64,000 nt of DNA, taken from Brevibacillus brevis (GTDB taxonomy: Bacteria; Bacillota; Bacilli; Brevibacillales; Brevibacillaceae). Below the pieces are notes generated by a model. It did not search any database. It was not told the DNA's origin and worked only from the letters and a program-made list of their open reading frames with translations. Shown here in pieces: positions 8,068-17,679 of the stretch (its first letter is position 1; each line of letters starts with the position of its first letter). Made by a program: the position numbers and the translations under genes. Location: the NCBI RefSeq assembly GCF_001039275.2, contig NZ_CP030117.1:4434501-4498500 (forward strand). The letters are read 5' to 3'.

Positions 8068-8234
8068 GTAAAACCCCCTTTTTCCATACAGAAAAAGGGG
8101 GAGATCAGCTTGGTCACGTCCTTATCTGTCAGGAAAAAAATCCTGCTGGAATTGGCACAGCATCTGTCCATCACATGGAACAGATCCGCTGCCGGGCTTC
8201 ATAGGGCCAGTCCCTCCACCTCTCTGAATAAGTC
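8068..8234 (-). promoter_or_regulatory. SAM-I (S-box) riboswitch with terminator upstream of mtnE
   Basis: On the minus strand the aptamer runs from about 8234 to 8119. The P1 arms are CTTATTC and ATAAGGA, and the core contains GGTGGAGGGACTGGCCC, then TGAAGCCCGGC and GTGCCAATTCC, the conserved SAM-I motifs. The expression platform is the terminator hairpin CCCCCTTTTT/AAAAAGGGGG (8074-8101) followed by UUUU. Bound SAM should favour the terminator and shut off the aminotransferase gene. Confidence 0.97.
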
Positions 8235-8294
8235 AAACACACGGAATATACTGTTTTTTCGTCTATATCATACTACTTGAGCACGTATACCGTG

Positions 8295-9551
8295 TCAAGA
8301 TGCTTGATTCTGTACGGGTACTTGATGCCTTCTTTTTTGAAAAGAGGTGTGGAAGGCAAAGAATGCGACAGACACCAACGACAAGCCTGCCATCACGAAC
8401 AATAGTCCCTGCGCATGAATCGATTGGAAAATGAATGCGCCAAGCAATGGTCCGAGCATCCGTCCAGCTGATCCAGTCCCTGCAATCAGCCCTTGAATGA
8501 AGCCTTCTCGTCCCTCTGGCGTAAACTGTGCAGCAACAGCCGGCACCGCTGGCCACACGAGCATTTCTCCCAGCGTCATGATGAACATGCCTGCCACAAA
8601 GCCTGCATAAGCCGTTGATTGAGACAAAATCAGCATCGACAAGGCAAAAATATAAGCGCCCAAGAGCATTTGTGCCTTTAGCGTACGGGCAAAGCGTCGA
8701 ATGACCCACGCAATCAACGGCTGACCGAACAGGATCAAGCCGCCATTCAGCGTCCACAACAGACTGTATTGACGGAGTGTAATGCCCAGGGATTGCATGT
8801 AAGTCGACAGCACCGTCGTCCACTGTACATAGACAATCCAGCTAATTAATAGCCCCCCGCATAATAGCAGCAAAGCCCCCCATACCACCTTTGACTCTTG
8901 CTGTGGTTGTCGCAGCACATCACCAGTTGCTTGCTCAGGCATGCTTTGTCCAGTCGTCGAGTTTTGGCTTTGTTGTTCCACCATTTTTAACTGACGCGGC
9001 AAAATGAGCATGAACATGGCGAGAACGACCACTTGCGAAATGGCATTACCGAAAAACGTCCAGGCAAATGACACACTTGCCAAGAAGCCGCCCAACGCAG
9101 AACCGGCAGCTACCCCCACATTGAGGGAGACATAAATCAGATTGATTCCTTTCCGTCCTCCGTCCGGCCATAACACTACGGCCAGTGCATTCATCACAGG
9201 AGAAAGTGTTCCGTAAAAAAGTCCATTCAGCAGAAGCAAGGCAACATAAATCGTAAAATCTTGCGTAACACCTAAGCCGATCGATATCAGAATAACGCCA
9301 ATGGAACCGACAATGATGGTGCGCATTTTGCCCCAGCGGTCAAACATCATCCCGCCGACAATACTCCCGATCAAGAATGCGCCTTGATTTAAAAGCAACA
9401 AGAAGCCGGCTACAGTCAGCGGCTTTCCGAGATGGTTGTGAATATAGATCGTAACTAGCGGCCAAATACACGCCATTCCGGTAGAAAAAATGACGGCAGC
9501 AATCGCCAATAAACGAATGCTGCTCGGATAGGATTCCCACTTTTGCCTCAT
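8295..9551 (-). CDS. MFS transporter
   Basis: 418 aa with about 12 hydrophobic segments and the MFS loop signature GGMMFDRWGKMR between TM2 and TM3 (about residues 65-77). A hydrophilic Gln/Ser-rich central loop (about 190-225) separates the two six-helix halves. The pattern is that of drug-efflux type facilitators; substrate unknown. It starts 3 bp after the moaC stop on the same strand, so the two genes are co-transcribed, but a functional link to molybdenum cofactor is not evident. Confidence 0.9.
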   Translation of the reverse strand: MRQKWESYPSSIRLLAIAAVIFSTGMACIWPLVTIYIHNHLGKPLTVAGFLLLLNQGAFLIGSIVGGMMFDRWGKMRTIIVGSIGVILISIGLGVTQDFTIYVALLLLNGLFYGTLSPVMNALAVVLWPDGGRKGINLIYVSLNVGVAAGSALGGFLASVSFAWTFFGNAISQVVVLAMFMLILPRQLKMVEQQSQNSTTGQSMPEQATGDVLRQPQQESKVVWGALLLLCGGLLISWIVYVQWTTVLSTYMQSLGITLRQYSLLWTLNGGLILFGQPLIAWVIRRFARTLKAQMLLGAYIFALSMLILSQSTAYAGFVAGMFIMTLGEMLVWPAVPAVAAQFTPEGREGFIQGLIAGTGSAGRMLGPLLGAFIFQSIHAQGLLFVMAGLSLVSVAFFAFHTSFQKRRHQVPVQNQAS

Positions 9552-9554
9552 GCC

Positions 9555-10037
9555 TTACTTCTCTCCCCGATGGAAATCGCCGCTTTTTCCGCCTGTTTTG
9601 GATTGCAGACTGGTTGGACCGATTATCATTTCTTTATCCATGGCTTTGCACATGTCATACACCGTCAAAGCCGCTACGCTGACAGCGGTCAACGCCTCCA
9701 TCTCGACGCCTGTTTTCCCTGTCGTCTTCACGGTTCCTGTAATCGCAAGCGTCGTTTCATCTACAAAAGCAAATTGTATGTCGATGCCAGTCAATGGCAG
9801 CGGATGACACATCGGGATGATTTCCCACGTCTTTTTGGCAGCCATGACACCTGCTACCTGCGCAACGGCGAGTACATCGCCCTTTTCGATTCGACCTTCG
9901 CGGATTCGGGCGAGGGTTTCGGGTTTCATGCTGATTTGGCTCTCGGCTACAGCCACCCGTTTTGTGACGTCCTTTTCAGACACGTCCACCATCCGCGCTC
10001 GATTTTGTTCATTAAAATGTGTTAATTGATCAGTCAT
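9555..10037 (-). CDS. moaC: Cyclic pyranopterin monophosphate synthase MoaC
   Basis: 160 aa; the family motifs are all present: [65 protein letters not shown], and the late KTGGKSG. With MoaA it turns GTP into cyclic pyranopterin monophosphate, the first step of molybdenum cofactor synthesis. The MoaD-MoaE fusion and MoeB-like genes at 12.4-14.1 kb supply later steps. Confidence 0.97.
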   Translation of the reverse strand: MTDQLTHFNEQNRARMVDVSEKDVTKRVAVAESQISMKPETLARIREGRIEKGDVLAVAQVAGVMAAKKTWEIIPMCHPLPLTGIDIQFAFVDETTLAITGTVKTTGKTGVEMEALTAVSVAALTVYDMCKAMDKEMIIGPTSLQSKTGGKSGDFHRGEK

Positions 10038-10209
10038 ACTCGCATCGTTCCTCCTCTATCTCCTCCTACCTTACTCCCGCCGCTGGATAAAAGCAATGGG
10101 AATGTAGAGGACTTGTTTCGTTATCTTGCTCATCCACTCCTTAAAACGTACGAAGAGCAGGTGCTGGAGGTTATACTGTGCGTACACAGCTCAAAGGAGG
10201 CGTATGGAA

Positions 10210-10749
10210 ATGGAAACGATGAAGGATCAGACGGTACGTTGGTCAATGCTTGTGCATGGTGATTGGACCATTTATTTGGCTGCTACGGCTGCCGGACTTT
10301 GTTATGTTGGCTCGGTCAACCAGCCTTTTGCCGAATTGGAATCGTGGGTTAGAAAGCATCGCCCACAAAGTGCATTGGTGCAAGACGATCAATGGCTAAA
10401 GCCTTTTACAACAGAACTGATGGAATATTTGCAGGGAACGCGCGAGCATTTTCCCATGGATTGCGACCTGTCTGGAACGCCTTTTCAGCTCGCTGTCTGG
10501 GAGGCACTGCGCCAAATCCCATACGGTCAAACGGCATCGTACACCGACATTGCGAACATCATTGAAAAGCCTGCTGCTGTTCGTGCTGTCGGTGCCGCAA
10601 TCGGTGCCAATCCGGTTCTCATTACAATCCCTTGCCACCGCGTTGTCGGTAAAAACGGTTCACTAACTGGCTATCGTGGTGGACTGCCCATGAAGACAAC
10701 TCTGCTTGATTTGGAGAAAAAGACGAATCGGAGTGTGAAGCATGGCTAA
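10210..10749 (+). CDS. ogt: O6-methylguanine-DNA methyltransferase Ogt
   Basis: 179 aa from the ATG at 10210, 9 nt after AAAGGAGG (an ATG at 10204 is possible). The C-terminal half carries the diagnostic TPFQLAVWEALRQIPYG, AVRAVGAAIGANP and the active site IPCHRVVG, whose cysteine accepts the alkyl group from O6-alkylguanine. The N-terminal half is the less conserved Ogt domain. The gene overlaps the next (2OG oxygenase) by 8 bp, and a radical SAM gene follows, forming a likely nucleic-acid repair operon. Confidence 0.95.
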   Translation: METMKDQTVRWSMLVHGDWTIYLAATAAGLCYVGSVNQPFAELESWVRKHRPQSALVQDDQWLKPFTTELMEYLQGTREHFPMDCDLSGTPFQLAVWEALRQIPYGQTASYTDIANIIEKPAAVRAVGAAIGANPVLITIPCHRVVGKNGSLTGYRGGLPMKTTLLDLEKKTNRSVKHG

Positions 10750-11455
10750 ATCGGTGACAGAAAGGATCGCTGCACTTGACTGGCATTCCATACAACAGGA
10801 GCTGGACGAACAAGGGTATGCTGCTTTTCCTTCCTTAATAAGTGCAGATGCGTGCAAAGAATTAATCGCTACGTATGGACAGGATGACCTTTTTCGCAAT
10901 ACGATCCAGATGGCACGGTACCGTTTCGGTGAAGGGGAGTATCGTTATTATCAGGCGCCCCTTCCCTCGCTCTTGCAGGAGCTTCGCGAAGGCTTCTATC
11001 CGATGCTTGCGCAGACTGCGAATCGGTGGCTGGAAATGCTTGGACGCGAAGCCATCTATCCTGCCACCCTCCCTGAATTTTTGGCGCAATGTCACGATCA
11101 GGGTCAGCTACGCTCCACTCCATTGATTTTGAAATACGAAACGGGCGGCTACAATTGTTTACACCAGGATATGTACGGGGAGGTGTTCTTCCCGTTTCAA
11201 GTGGTTTTTGCCTTGAATCAGAAGGAGACGGACTACAGGGGCGGAGAATTTCTGCTGATGGAGCAACGACCGCGCGCGCAGAGCCGGGGACATGTGATAA
11301 CCTTGGAGCAAGGCGCTGGCCTGATTTTCCCGACATCCTATCGTCCTGTGCAGGGAACACGAGGCTACTATAAAAACACGCTGCGCCACGGTGTCAGCAC
11401 GATTACCTCGGGCACGCGCTACAGCCTCGGGATTATTTTTCATGATGCAAAGTGA
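10742..11455 (+). CDS. 2-oxoglutarate/Fe(II)-dependent oxygenase (COG3826-like)
   Basis: 237 aa; the double-stranded beta-helix iron site is visible as the HxD of CLHQDMYG (about residue 140), the distal His of LRHGVS (about 220), and the 2OG-binding Arg of SGTRYSLGI (about 228). The start overlaps the end of ogt by 8 bp, so translation is coupled. The family is poorly characterised; its place between a DNA alkyl-transferase and a SplB-like radical SAM protein suggests repair of DNA or RNA damage, as with AlkB-type dioxygenases, but the substrate is inferred only from context. Confidence 0.85.
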   Translation: MAKSVTERIAALDWHSIQQELDEQGYAAFPSLISADACKELIATYGQDDLFRNTIQMARYRFGEGEYRYYQAPLPSLLQELREGFYPMLAQTANRWLEMLGREAIYPATLPEFLAQCHDQGQLRSTPLILKYETGGYNCLHQDMYGEVFFPFQVVFALNQKETDYRGGEFLLMEQRPRAQSRGHVITLEQGAGLIFPTSYRPVQGTRGYYKNTLRHGVSTITSGTRYSLGIIFHDAK

Positions 11456-11467
11456 GGAACGCCCAAT

Positions 11468-12286
11468 ATGAAAAGCATCCTTTCCTATAAAATGCCGAAA
11501 ACCCTCCTCAATAAAGGAAGCGGATTTCTTGCGGATTACACCCATTCACTCAATCCGTATACGGGCTGTTCTTTCGCCTGCTCCTATTGCTATGTTCGGC
11601 AAATGCCTGTCTCTTTGTTTCGCAACGAGCAATGGGGCACGTGGGTTGACATTAAGCAGCAAGCTGCCGACTTATTGCGCAAGGAGCTAATGCGGGCAAA
11701 GAAAAAAGGAAAGGTGACCATCTTCATGTCTTCGAGTACAGACCCTTATCAGCCCGTCGAACAAACGGAAAAGGTAACGAGGTCTTTACTCGAAGTCATG
11801 GTAGAGAATCCACCCGATTTTTTGCTGGTGCAGACGAGAAGCCCCTTGGTTTGGCGGGATGCCGATTTGTTGCTCCTGCTGGGGGATCGCGTCCGCGTCA
11901 GCATGACTGTCGAGACCGATTTGGAGGAGATTCGCAGGCACTTTAGCCCACAGGCTCCCCCCATTCAAGCGAGACTCAAAACACTCCAGCGTTTGGCGGA
12001 AGCAGGCATCCCTACACAAGCAACAATTGCCCCTGTTTTACCTAGCAGTGAGTCATTCCCGGAGATTTTGCGCCCCTTGGTCACACGTGTCTGTGTCGAC
12101 GATTTTTATATGGGAGATGGCAGCGGCGGTAACCGAACGAAAAGAAACGGCATACCCGCACTCTATGAAGAGCTTGGACTGGAACAATGGTATGATCCTT
12201 CCGCCTATCGAATCGTCTATGATCGGCTAGTACGTATTTTCCCCCCGGATCAGATCTATTTGAGTCAGGAAGGCTTCGCCCCTTAG
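11468..12286 (+). CDS. Radical SAM protein, SplB-related (COG1533)
   Basis: 272 aa; the 4Fe-4S motif is CSFACSYCYV (CxxxCxxC) near residues 34-42. The sequence continues with MSSSTDPYQPVEQ and the TVET and ATIAPVLP segments of the COG1533 group that includes spore photoproduct lyase. It lies 12 bp after the 2OG oxygenase gene in the same operon. The C-terminal cysteine of true SplB is not evident, so photoproduct lyase activity should not be assumed. Confidence 0.88.
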   Translation: MKSILSYKMPKTLLNKGSGFLADYTHSLNPYTGCSFACSYCYVRQMPVSLFRNEQWGTWVDIKQQAADLLRKELMRAKKKGKVTIFMSSSTDPYQPVEQTEKVTRSLLEVMVENPPDFLLVQTRSPLVWRDADLLLLLGDRVRVSMTVETDLEEIRRHFSPQAPPIQARLKTLQRLAEAGIPTQATIAPVLPSSESFPEILRPLVTRVCVDDFYMGDGSGGNRTKRNGIPALYEELGLEQWYDPSAYRIVYDRLVRIFPPDQIYLSQEGFAP

Positions 12287-12389
12287 AAGTAACCGCTGAT
12301 TGTAACACCCCATTCATTGGCAACTTTGATCGGTTTATGATATCGTCTAGCCTAGAGAGTAGTATCATCCAGGGAAATGAGGAATTATC

Positions 12390-13097
12390 TTGACCATTAC
12401 GATCTTGTTATTTGCCGGACTCGCTGAACGTGCGAATGCCCGGGAAGTACAGTTGACCCTATCTGAAGGCGCGACCGTTAGCGATCTTCTGCAAGCAGTG
12501 GAAAAAGAATATCCTGCGCTCTCTGCGCTTTTAGGCAGTTGCTTTGTCTCCATCAATCATGAATATGCAGTGAAAAATCAGATCATTTCAGCCGAAGACG
12601 AGATTGCCCTCTTACCTCCTGTAAGCGGCGGAGAAGAAGACCCGCGCTTTGCCATTACCGAGGAGCCAATTTCTGCGGACAAGCTCGTTCGTCTGGTGAG
12701 CAACCCGCATGCAGGCGCAATCCTTACTTTTGTCGGAACTGTTCGGGAATTTACCCATGGTCAGCGCACCGTGTATTTGTCCTATGAAGCTTATGCCCCT
12801 ATGGCTGTTGAAAAAATGAAGCAGGTCGCAGCAGAGATCGAGGAACGCTGGCCGGGAGCGCAAGTCGCGATGCACCATCGTATCGGTCATTTGGCTGTGG
12901 AAGAGATTGCGGTTGTTTGTGCCGTTGCAACAGCGCATCGCAATGAATCATTTGAAGCAGGCCGTTATGCCATCGAGCGACTTAAACAGATCGTCCCCAT
13001 TTGGAAAAAAGAAATGTGGGAAGATGGCAGCGAATGGAAGGGACATCAGCAAGGACCATGGAATCCGCTTGCGATGCCAGAAGGAAAGGTGGAGTAA
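12390..13097 (+). CDS. moaE: MoaD-MoaE fusion (molybdopterin synthase, MoaX-type)
   Basis: 235 aa from a TTG at 12390 with GAGGA upstream. Residues 1 to about 81 form a MoaD-like ubiquitin-fold domain ending ALLPPVSGGEED. Residues 82 to 235 are MoaE, with FVGTVREFTHGQ, LSYEAYAPMA, HRIGHLAVEE, AHRNESFEAGRYAIERLK, and PIWKKE including the catalytic lysine. Molybdopterin synthase adds two sulfurs to cyclic pyranopterin monophosphate. MoaD needs a free C-terminal Gly-Gly for thiocarboxylation, yet here GG continues into EED, so the fusion should have to be cut, as known for mycobacterial MoaX. Confidence 0.92.
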   Translation: MTITILLFAGLAERANAREVQLTLSEGATVSDLLQAVEKEYPALSALLGSCFVSINHEYAVKNQIISAEDEIALLPPVSGGEEDPRFAITEEPISADKLVRLVSNPHAGAILTFVGTVREFTHGQRTVYLSYEAYAPMAVEKMKQVAAEIEERWPGAQVAMHHRIGHLAVEEIAVVCAVATAHRNESFEAGRYAIERLKQIVPIWKKEMWEDGSEWKGHQQGPWNPLAMPEGKVE

Positions 13098-13101
13098 CGC
13101 C

Positions 13102-14127
13102 TTGGATACTCGCTATTCCCGTCAGATATTGTTTCATCCAATCGGGCGCAGTGGACAAGAAAAGCTCGGGCAAAGCCGTGTAGCGATCATCGGCATGGGA
13201 GCGCTCGGAACCGTTCTTTCCAATCATATGGTCCGTGCTGGAGTAGGTTTTGTCCGCATCATTGACCGCGACTTCGTCGAGCCGAGCAACTTACAGCGTC
13301 AAATGCTCTACGACGAATCCGATGCAGCCGAACATTTGCCAAAAGCAATCGCCGCTCACGCCAAGCTGACAAAGATCAACTCAGCCGTCACCATCGATCC
13401 GATTGTTGCAGACCTCACCGCTTACAATGCGGAGGAATTGCTGGCAGATGTCGATCTTGTTCTGGATGCGACGGATAATTTTCAGGTGAGATATCTCGTG
13501 AACGATGTTTGCGTTAAACATAGCATCCCGTGGGTATACGGTGGCGCCGTGAGTGCGACCGGAACATTTACCGCGATTCGACCGGGGATCACACCTTGCT
13601 TGCGCTGTCTTTTCCCTGAAGCGCCAAACCCGGGTGAGATGCCTACGTGTGACACGGCTGGCGTCATCGGACCAATCATTCACATCGTCGCCTCCTATCA
13701 GGCAACCGAAGCATTCAAGCTGTTAGTAGGCGCAACGGATGAGCTAAATCCGAATCTGGAGCACTTTGAGATTTGGCATAACCGCCATCAGCAAATCAAG
13801 GTGGTCAATGCCCGCCGAGACGACTGTCCGACATGTGGGCACAAGCAATTTTCGTTTTTGCAGCCGGATACCCAGGATGGACAAGCCGTTTCGCTTTGCG
13901 GTCGAGACACCGTACAAATCTCGCCCGCCACTGCAATGACACTTGATTTGAATGCATTGGCTGATCGACTTTCCCCTTTGGGACAAATCGAGCAAAACAA
14001 GTTTTTACTGCGTTTCCGTGTTGATACGTACACGCTCGTCATTTTCCCGGATGGTCGCGTACTCGTGCAAGGCACAGATGACATCAGCCTGGCACGTTCG
14101 CTCCATGCCAAATATATCGGCGCGTAA
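13102..14127 (+). CDS. moeB: MoeB/ThiF family adenylyltransferase
   Basis: 341 aa from a TTG at 13102, 4 bp after the MoaD-MoaE stop with GGTGGAG upstream; a longer frame would overlap moaE by 190 bp. The E1-like fold shows the ATP-binding GMGALGT, the RxxR-like NLQRQMLY, and DATDNFQVRYLVND. Two zinc CxxC pairs are seen (CLRC about residue 170, CPTC about 240), and a C-terminal extension (about 275-341). It adenylates the C-terminal glycine of MoaD for sulfur transfer. Its position behind the fusion gene indicates it acts on that MoaD domain. Confidence 0.93.
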   Translation: MDTRYSRQILFHPIGRSGQEKLGQSRVAIIGMGALGTVLSNHMVRAGVGFVRIIDRDFVEPSNLQRQMLYDESDAAEHLPKAIAAHAKLTKINSAVTIDPIVADLTAYNAEELLADVDLVLDATDNFQVRYLVNDVCVKHSIPWVYGGAVSATGTFTAIRPGITPCLRCLFPEAPNPGEMPTCDTAGVIGPIIHIVASYQATEAFKLLVGATDELNPNLEHFEIWHNRHQQIKVVNARRDDCPTCGHKQFSFLQPDTQDGQAVSLCGRDTVQISPATAMTLDLNALADRLSPLGQIEQNKFLLRFRVDTYTLVIFPDGRVLVQGTDDISLARSLHAKYIGA

Positions 14128-14143
14128 CTGGTTACTCGTCATG

Positions 14144-14191
14144 AAAAAAGCTGTCCCAGACCGTCAACCCGGACGAAGGGGCAGCTTTTTT
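14144..14191. terminator. Bidirectional terminator
   Basis: AAAAAAGCTGTCCC pairs with GGGGCAGCTTTTTT. It ends the moa operon on + and overlaps the last codons of the histidine kinase gene on -. Confidence 0.85.
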
Positions 14192-15248
14192 ATGCTGATT
14201 GAACAAATGTAATCGTAATCGTGGTACCTTTCCCGACTTCACTCTCAACGGCGATTGTGGCATGATGCAAATCGATTATTTTTTTCACGATTGCCAGGCC
14301 CAGGCCACTACCCGAATTGGCTCGGTTCCGCGATGGGTCCGCCTTGAAAAATCTTTCGAAAATGCGCTCCCGATTTTCTTTGGATATCCCGATTCCCGAG
14401 TCGATTATTTTCACGAGCACTTCTCCGTTTACCGTCTCCAGCTTTACGCTAATTTTCCCGCCTGCCTCCGTGAATTTGATGCTGTTACCAAGCAAGTTGG
14501 TCCAGACTTGACTCAGCATATCTTCGTCGGCGACGATTTCAACTTTTTCCAAGTCTATGTCCATTTCAATCTCTTTCGCCATCCATTGCGGCTCGCATGC
14601 GAGGATGATTGCGCGTAGCTGCGTGTCCAACCGATACGGCTTCCGCTCCAACTCATGCTGGATGCCCTCTAACGCAGTGAGCTTAAGCAGGTTGTCACTG
14701 ATCTTGGACAACCGTTTGCTTTCCGACTCGATAATCTCCAAGTAACGATGACGCTCTTCTGGGCTTAGTCTTTCATTATGCAGAGCCCGAGCAAACCCGC
14801 TGATCGACGTCAAAGGCGATTGAATTTCGTGGGAAACATTGGAGATGAACTCCTGCCGCAGCTTCTCCATTTCATTTAATTGCTCCGCCACGTGGTTAAT
14901 GCCATCCACCAACTCCCCCCATTCGTGCGCCAGCTTGATATCGAGATTGACCCGAAAATCCCCCATGGCAATCCGTCTGAGCGCATCAATCAATGGTTGA
15001 AACCTGCCTCGATGCCTTGGCATGGTGAAAAAAGAAATAATCATGCCTACCCCAATGAACAATATGCAGTTCAAAACAGAATGGACCAACACTTTTACAA
15101 AATCATTGGGATGATAGTCCATATAGCCATAAAAGAGCGAGGTAATCGCGTATGCACCCAATCCGCACAAGGCAAAAACAGCACATATGCCCACCACGCC
15201 TACGAGTTTCAGCAAAGCATGGGAGTGTTTTTGTCGCCTCATTTTCAT
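14190..15248 (-). CDS. Sensor histidine kinase
   Basis: 352 aa. Two membrane helices (about residues 14-36 and 52-74) enclose only a short outside loop, so the kinase probably senses within the membrane or through its transporter partner. A HAMP-like linker leads to the HisKA box SNVSHEIQSPLTSISGF (phospho-His near residue 140). The ATPase domain has N (NLLGNSIKF), G1 (IIDSGIGIS), F (FERFFK) and G2 (GSGLGLAIVKKI) boxes. The start overlaps the regulator stop by 4 bp (ATGA). The upstream regulator is frameshifted, so signalling may be broken. Confidence 0.95.
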   Translation of the reverse strand: MKMRRQKHSHALLKLVGVVGICAVFALCGLGAYAITSLFYGYMDYHPNDFVKVLVHSVLNCILFIGVGMIISFFTMPRHRGRFQPLIDALRRIAMGDFRVNLDIKLAHEWGELVDGINHVAEQLNEMEKLRQEFISNVSHEIQSPLTSISGFARALHNERLSPEERHRYLEIIESESKRLSKISDNLLKLTALEGIQHELERKPYRLDTQLRAIILACEPQWMAKEIEMDIDLEKVEIVADEDMLSQVWTNLLGNSIKFTEAGGKISVKLETVNGEVLVKIIDSGIGISKENRERIFERFFKADPSRNRANSGSGLGLAIVKKIIDLHHATIAVESEVGKGTTITITFVQSA

Positions 15249-15918
15249 ACGACAATCTCCAAACGATAACCAAGTCCCCGGACCGTCCGGATCAAAAAGC
15301 CGTACATCGCTTCCGGAAAACGTTCCCGCAATCGGTTGATATGCACGTCTACCGTACGCTCATTTCCTTCAAAATCATAGCCCCATATTTGTTCGATCAG
15401 CTGCTCGCGGGAAATGGTCTGCCCGGGATAGCTTGCGAGTTTGAACAACAGCTCGAACTCCTTGAGTGGAATGGTCCATGTTTTCGTCCCACTGGCGACT
15501 GCAAACGTTTTACGATCAAGTAGCAGCCGCCCTGCTTGAACCTGATGCGAAGCGGCAATCCGGTAACGCTTGAGCAGCGCTTTTACCCGGACGACCAGCT
15601 CCTGCGGATCAAACGGCTTCACCAAATAATCATCTGTCCCTAGCTCGAAGCCTTTGATTTTTTGCGACGTCTCACCCTTTGCAGTCAGCATGAGCAAGGG
15701 AAAATCATAATACTTGCGAAGCTTTCGACACAGCTCCCAGCCGTCCATGTTCGGCATCATGATGTCAAGAATCACCAGTTGTGCGGCAACCGACTCCAAT
15801 TTGTCCAGTGCCTCCTGTCCGTCTGCGGCTTCCACTATCGTAAGCCTTCATTGCGCAAGAAGACGCTGACGAGCTCGCGAATATGCGGATCGTCGTCGAC
15901 TACCATAATCGTGGTCAC
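15245..15918 (-). pseudogene. OmpR-family response regulator with a frameshift
   Basis: A GTG at 15918, with GAGGG upstream inside the end of the ABC gene, starts VTTIMVVDDDPHIRELVSVFLRNEGL, a normal receiver N-terminus, but the frame stops at once (TAG) after about 27 codons. The next frame picks up with TIVEAADGQEALDKL and continues through the phospho-Asp motif LVILDIMMPNMDGWEL, the LTAKGE and VKPFDP switch regions and a full winged-helix domain. One missing base near 15836-15840 explains it. It is either a true null allele or a sequencing error; a protein from an internal GTG (15835) would lack the acidic pocket. Confidence 0.85.
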
Positions 15919-15921
15919 GTT

Positions 15922-17679
15922 CTACACCCTCTCTTTTACGAGCAATTGCTGACTAGCCAATTCCCGGTACATTCCATGTGTTTGAAAAAGCTCTTCATGT
16001 GTACCCATTCCTGTGATTTTTCCCTTTTCCAAAAAGATGATTTGATCTGCTTCCACCACGGTCGACAACCGATGGGCAATCACGAGGGTGGTGCGTCCCT
16101 TCATTAAATTTTGCAACGCCTTCTGGACGATCATCTCGGAATTACTGTCCAAGCTAGAGGTCGCTTCATCCAACATCAAGATTTGCGGGTCCCGAAGCAG
16201 TGCTCGGGCAATGCCGATTCGTTGGCGCTGTCCTCCCGATAGCTTCATGCCTCGCTCCCCTACTTCTGTCTCATAGCCATTCGGCAATTCTTCAATAAAT
16301 TGATCCGCATAGGCCATCTCTGCCGCTTGCTTCAGTTCCTCGTCACTAATCGTCCGTGAAATCCCGTAGCAAATATTTTCTCGGATGGTTCCGGCAATCA
16401 ATGGACTTTCCTGGGACACGTAGCCGATTTGGCTTCTCCACGACTTCAAGGAAAAATCTGTGATGGGATCATTGCCCAGCCTAATTTCTCCACTCAGTGG
16501 CTGGTAATACCTTTCAACCAGGGAAAACAACGTCGTCTTGCCGCTGCCGCTCGGTCCGACAATCGCATTTACTTTTCCGGCCCCTATTGTAAAGCTGACA
16601 TCATCGAGTATCGTTTCCCCGTTCTCATACGCGAAGCCCACATGGTTCAAATGAATGGGCAGGCCTGCATTTTCAAGCGTCCGTCCTGTCAAAAGATCTT
16701 CTTCTTCGGCGTCCAGTGTCGCAATGATTCTTTCAGTTGCCCCCATGGCTTTTTGCAAGGAGGTGAAAAACTGTGTGAATTGCCCCAGCGGTATGACAAT
16801 TTGCACCAGATACAAAATAAATGCGACCAGCTCACCAGCTGTCAATGCTCCCGTGGACACGCGCATGCCACCATAGCCGATCACAACCACGAGCAGCACC
16901 ATCAGGATAAAGGACATTAACGGTCCAATGACCGCTTGGACTCTTCCTTCTCTCAGCCCGAATCGGAATAGATTCCCGATTGCCTTTGTTCCCATTCCCA
17001 GTTCGTGGGTTTCGGCATTGGAAGATTTGACGAGCCGCATCTCTTGGAGCACTTGATTCATAATCGTCGTAAAGCTGGCGGTCTCATCTTGCAGACCTTT
17101 CGAAATTTTGTACATTTGACTGCCAAGCGGTATGAGAATCCCGATGCACAGCGGCACAGCAACGAGCATGGTTAACGTCATTTGCCAATCGAGGTAGAGC
17201 AAAGTCACCACAGAACCAATGATCGTGATTAATCCTGTGAAAAAGCTGGACAGATGATCACTAATCAGGCTTTTCACGACACCTGTATCGTTGGTCATTC
17301 GACTGATCGTCTCACCAGTCCGGTTGCTATCATAATAAGAGATCGGCAGGATGAGCAGCTTTTTCCAGAGTCTTTCACGGAGTGAGGCCACCACACTCTC
17401 GCCGACATGATTTAATAAGTAGATGGACAGCCCTCCCGCAATGGCCTGTGCGATAAAGGCAACAATCAAAAGAATGATTTGTGGTGTCGTGATCGTAGAT
17501 AGGGAAAAGCTGTCCACCAAATCCTTCGTAAACAGCGGAATCACTAAGCTCACCAGCGTGGTGGCGATGCTCATGAACAACGCGACACCGATTTTTAGCT
17601 TGGATGGCTTTGTTTCCCTTATTAATCGAAAGAAAGGCCGCCAGTTTCCCCATTTCGCTACACTATTGGTTTGTTCCAT
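15922..17679 (-). CDS. ABC exporter half-transporter (fused permease-ATPase)
   Basis: 585 aa from the ATG at 17679, with GGGGAG about 10 nt upstream; the longer frame lacks a ribosome site. Residues to about 330 hold six membrane helices and the type IV exporter loop region ([19 protein letters not shown]). The ATPase domain has Walker [11 protein letters not shown]-loop [12 protein letters not shown] signature [16 protein letters not shown], Walker [13 protein letters not shown] and the H-loop AHRLST. It is a homodimeric MsbA/BmrA-like exporter, probably for drugs, lipids or peptides. The regulator and kinase genes follow in one operon. Confidence 0.95.
   Translation of the reverse strand: MEQTNSVAKWGNWRPFFRLIRETKPSKLKIGVALFMSIATTLVSLVIPLFTKDLVDSFSLSTITTPQIILLIVAFIAQAIAGGLSIYLLNHVGESVVASLRERLWKKLLILPISYYDSNRTGETISRMTNDTGVVKSLISDHLSSFFTGLITIIGSVVTLLYLDWQMTLTMLVAVPLCIGILIPLGSQMYKISKGLQDETASFTTIMNQVLQEMRLVKSSNAETHELGMGTKAIGNLFRFGLREGRVQAVIGPLMSFILMVLLVVVIGYGGMRVSTGALTAGELVAFILYLVQIVIPLGQFTQFFTSLQKAMGATERIIATLDAEEEDLLTGRTLENAGLPIHLNHVGFAYENGETILDDVSFTIGAGKVNAIVGPSGSGKTTLFSLVERYYQPLSGEIRLGNDPITDFSLKSWRSQIGYVSQESPLIAGTIRENICYGISRTISDEELKQAAEMAYADQFIEELPNGYETEVGERGMKLSGGQRQRIGIARALLRDPQILMLDEATSSLDSNSEMIVQKALQNLMKGRTTLVIAHRLSTVVEADQIIFLEKGKITGMGTHEELFQTHGMYRELASQQLLVKERV

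Noticed and set aside
12907..13101. N-terminal extension of the MoeB-like frame
   Set aside because: Would overlap moaE by 190 bp and lacks family similarity; the TTG at 13102 has a good ribosome site.
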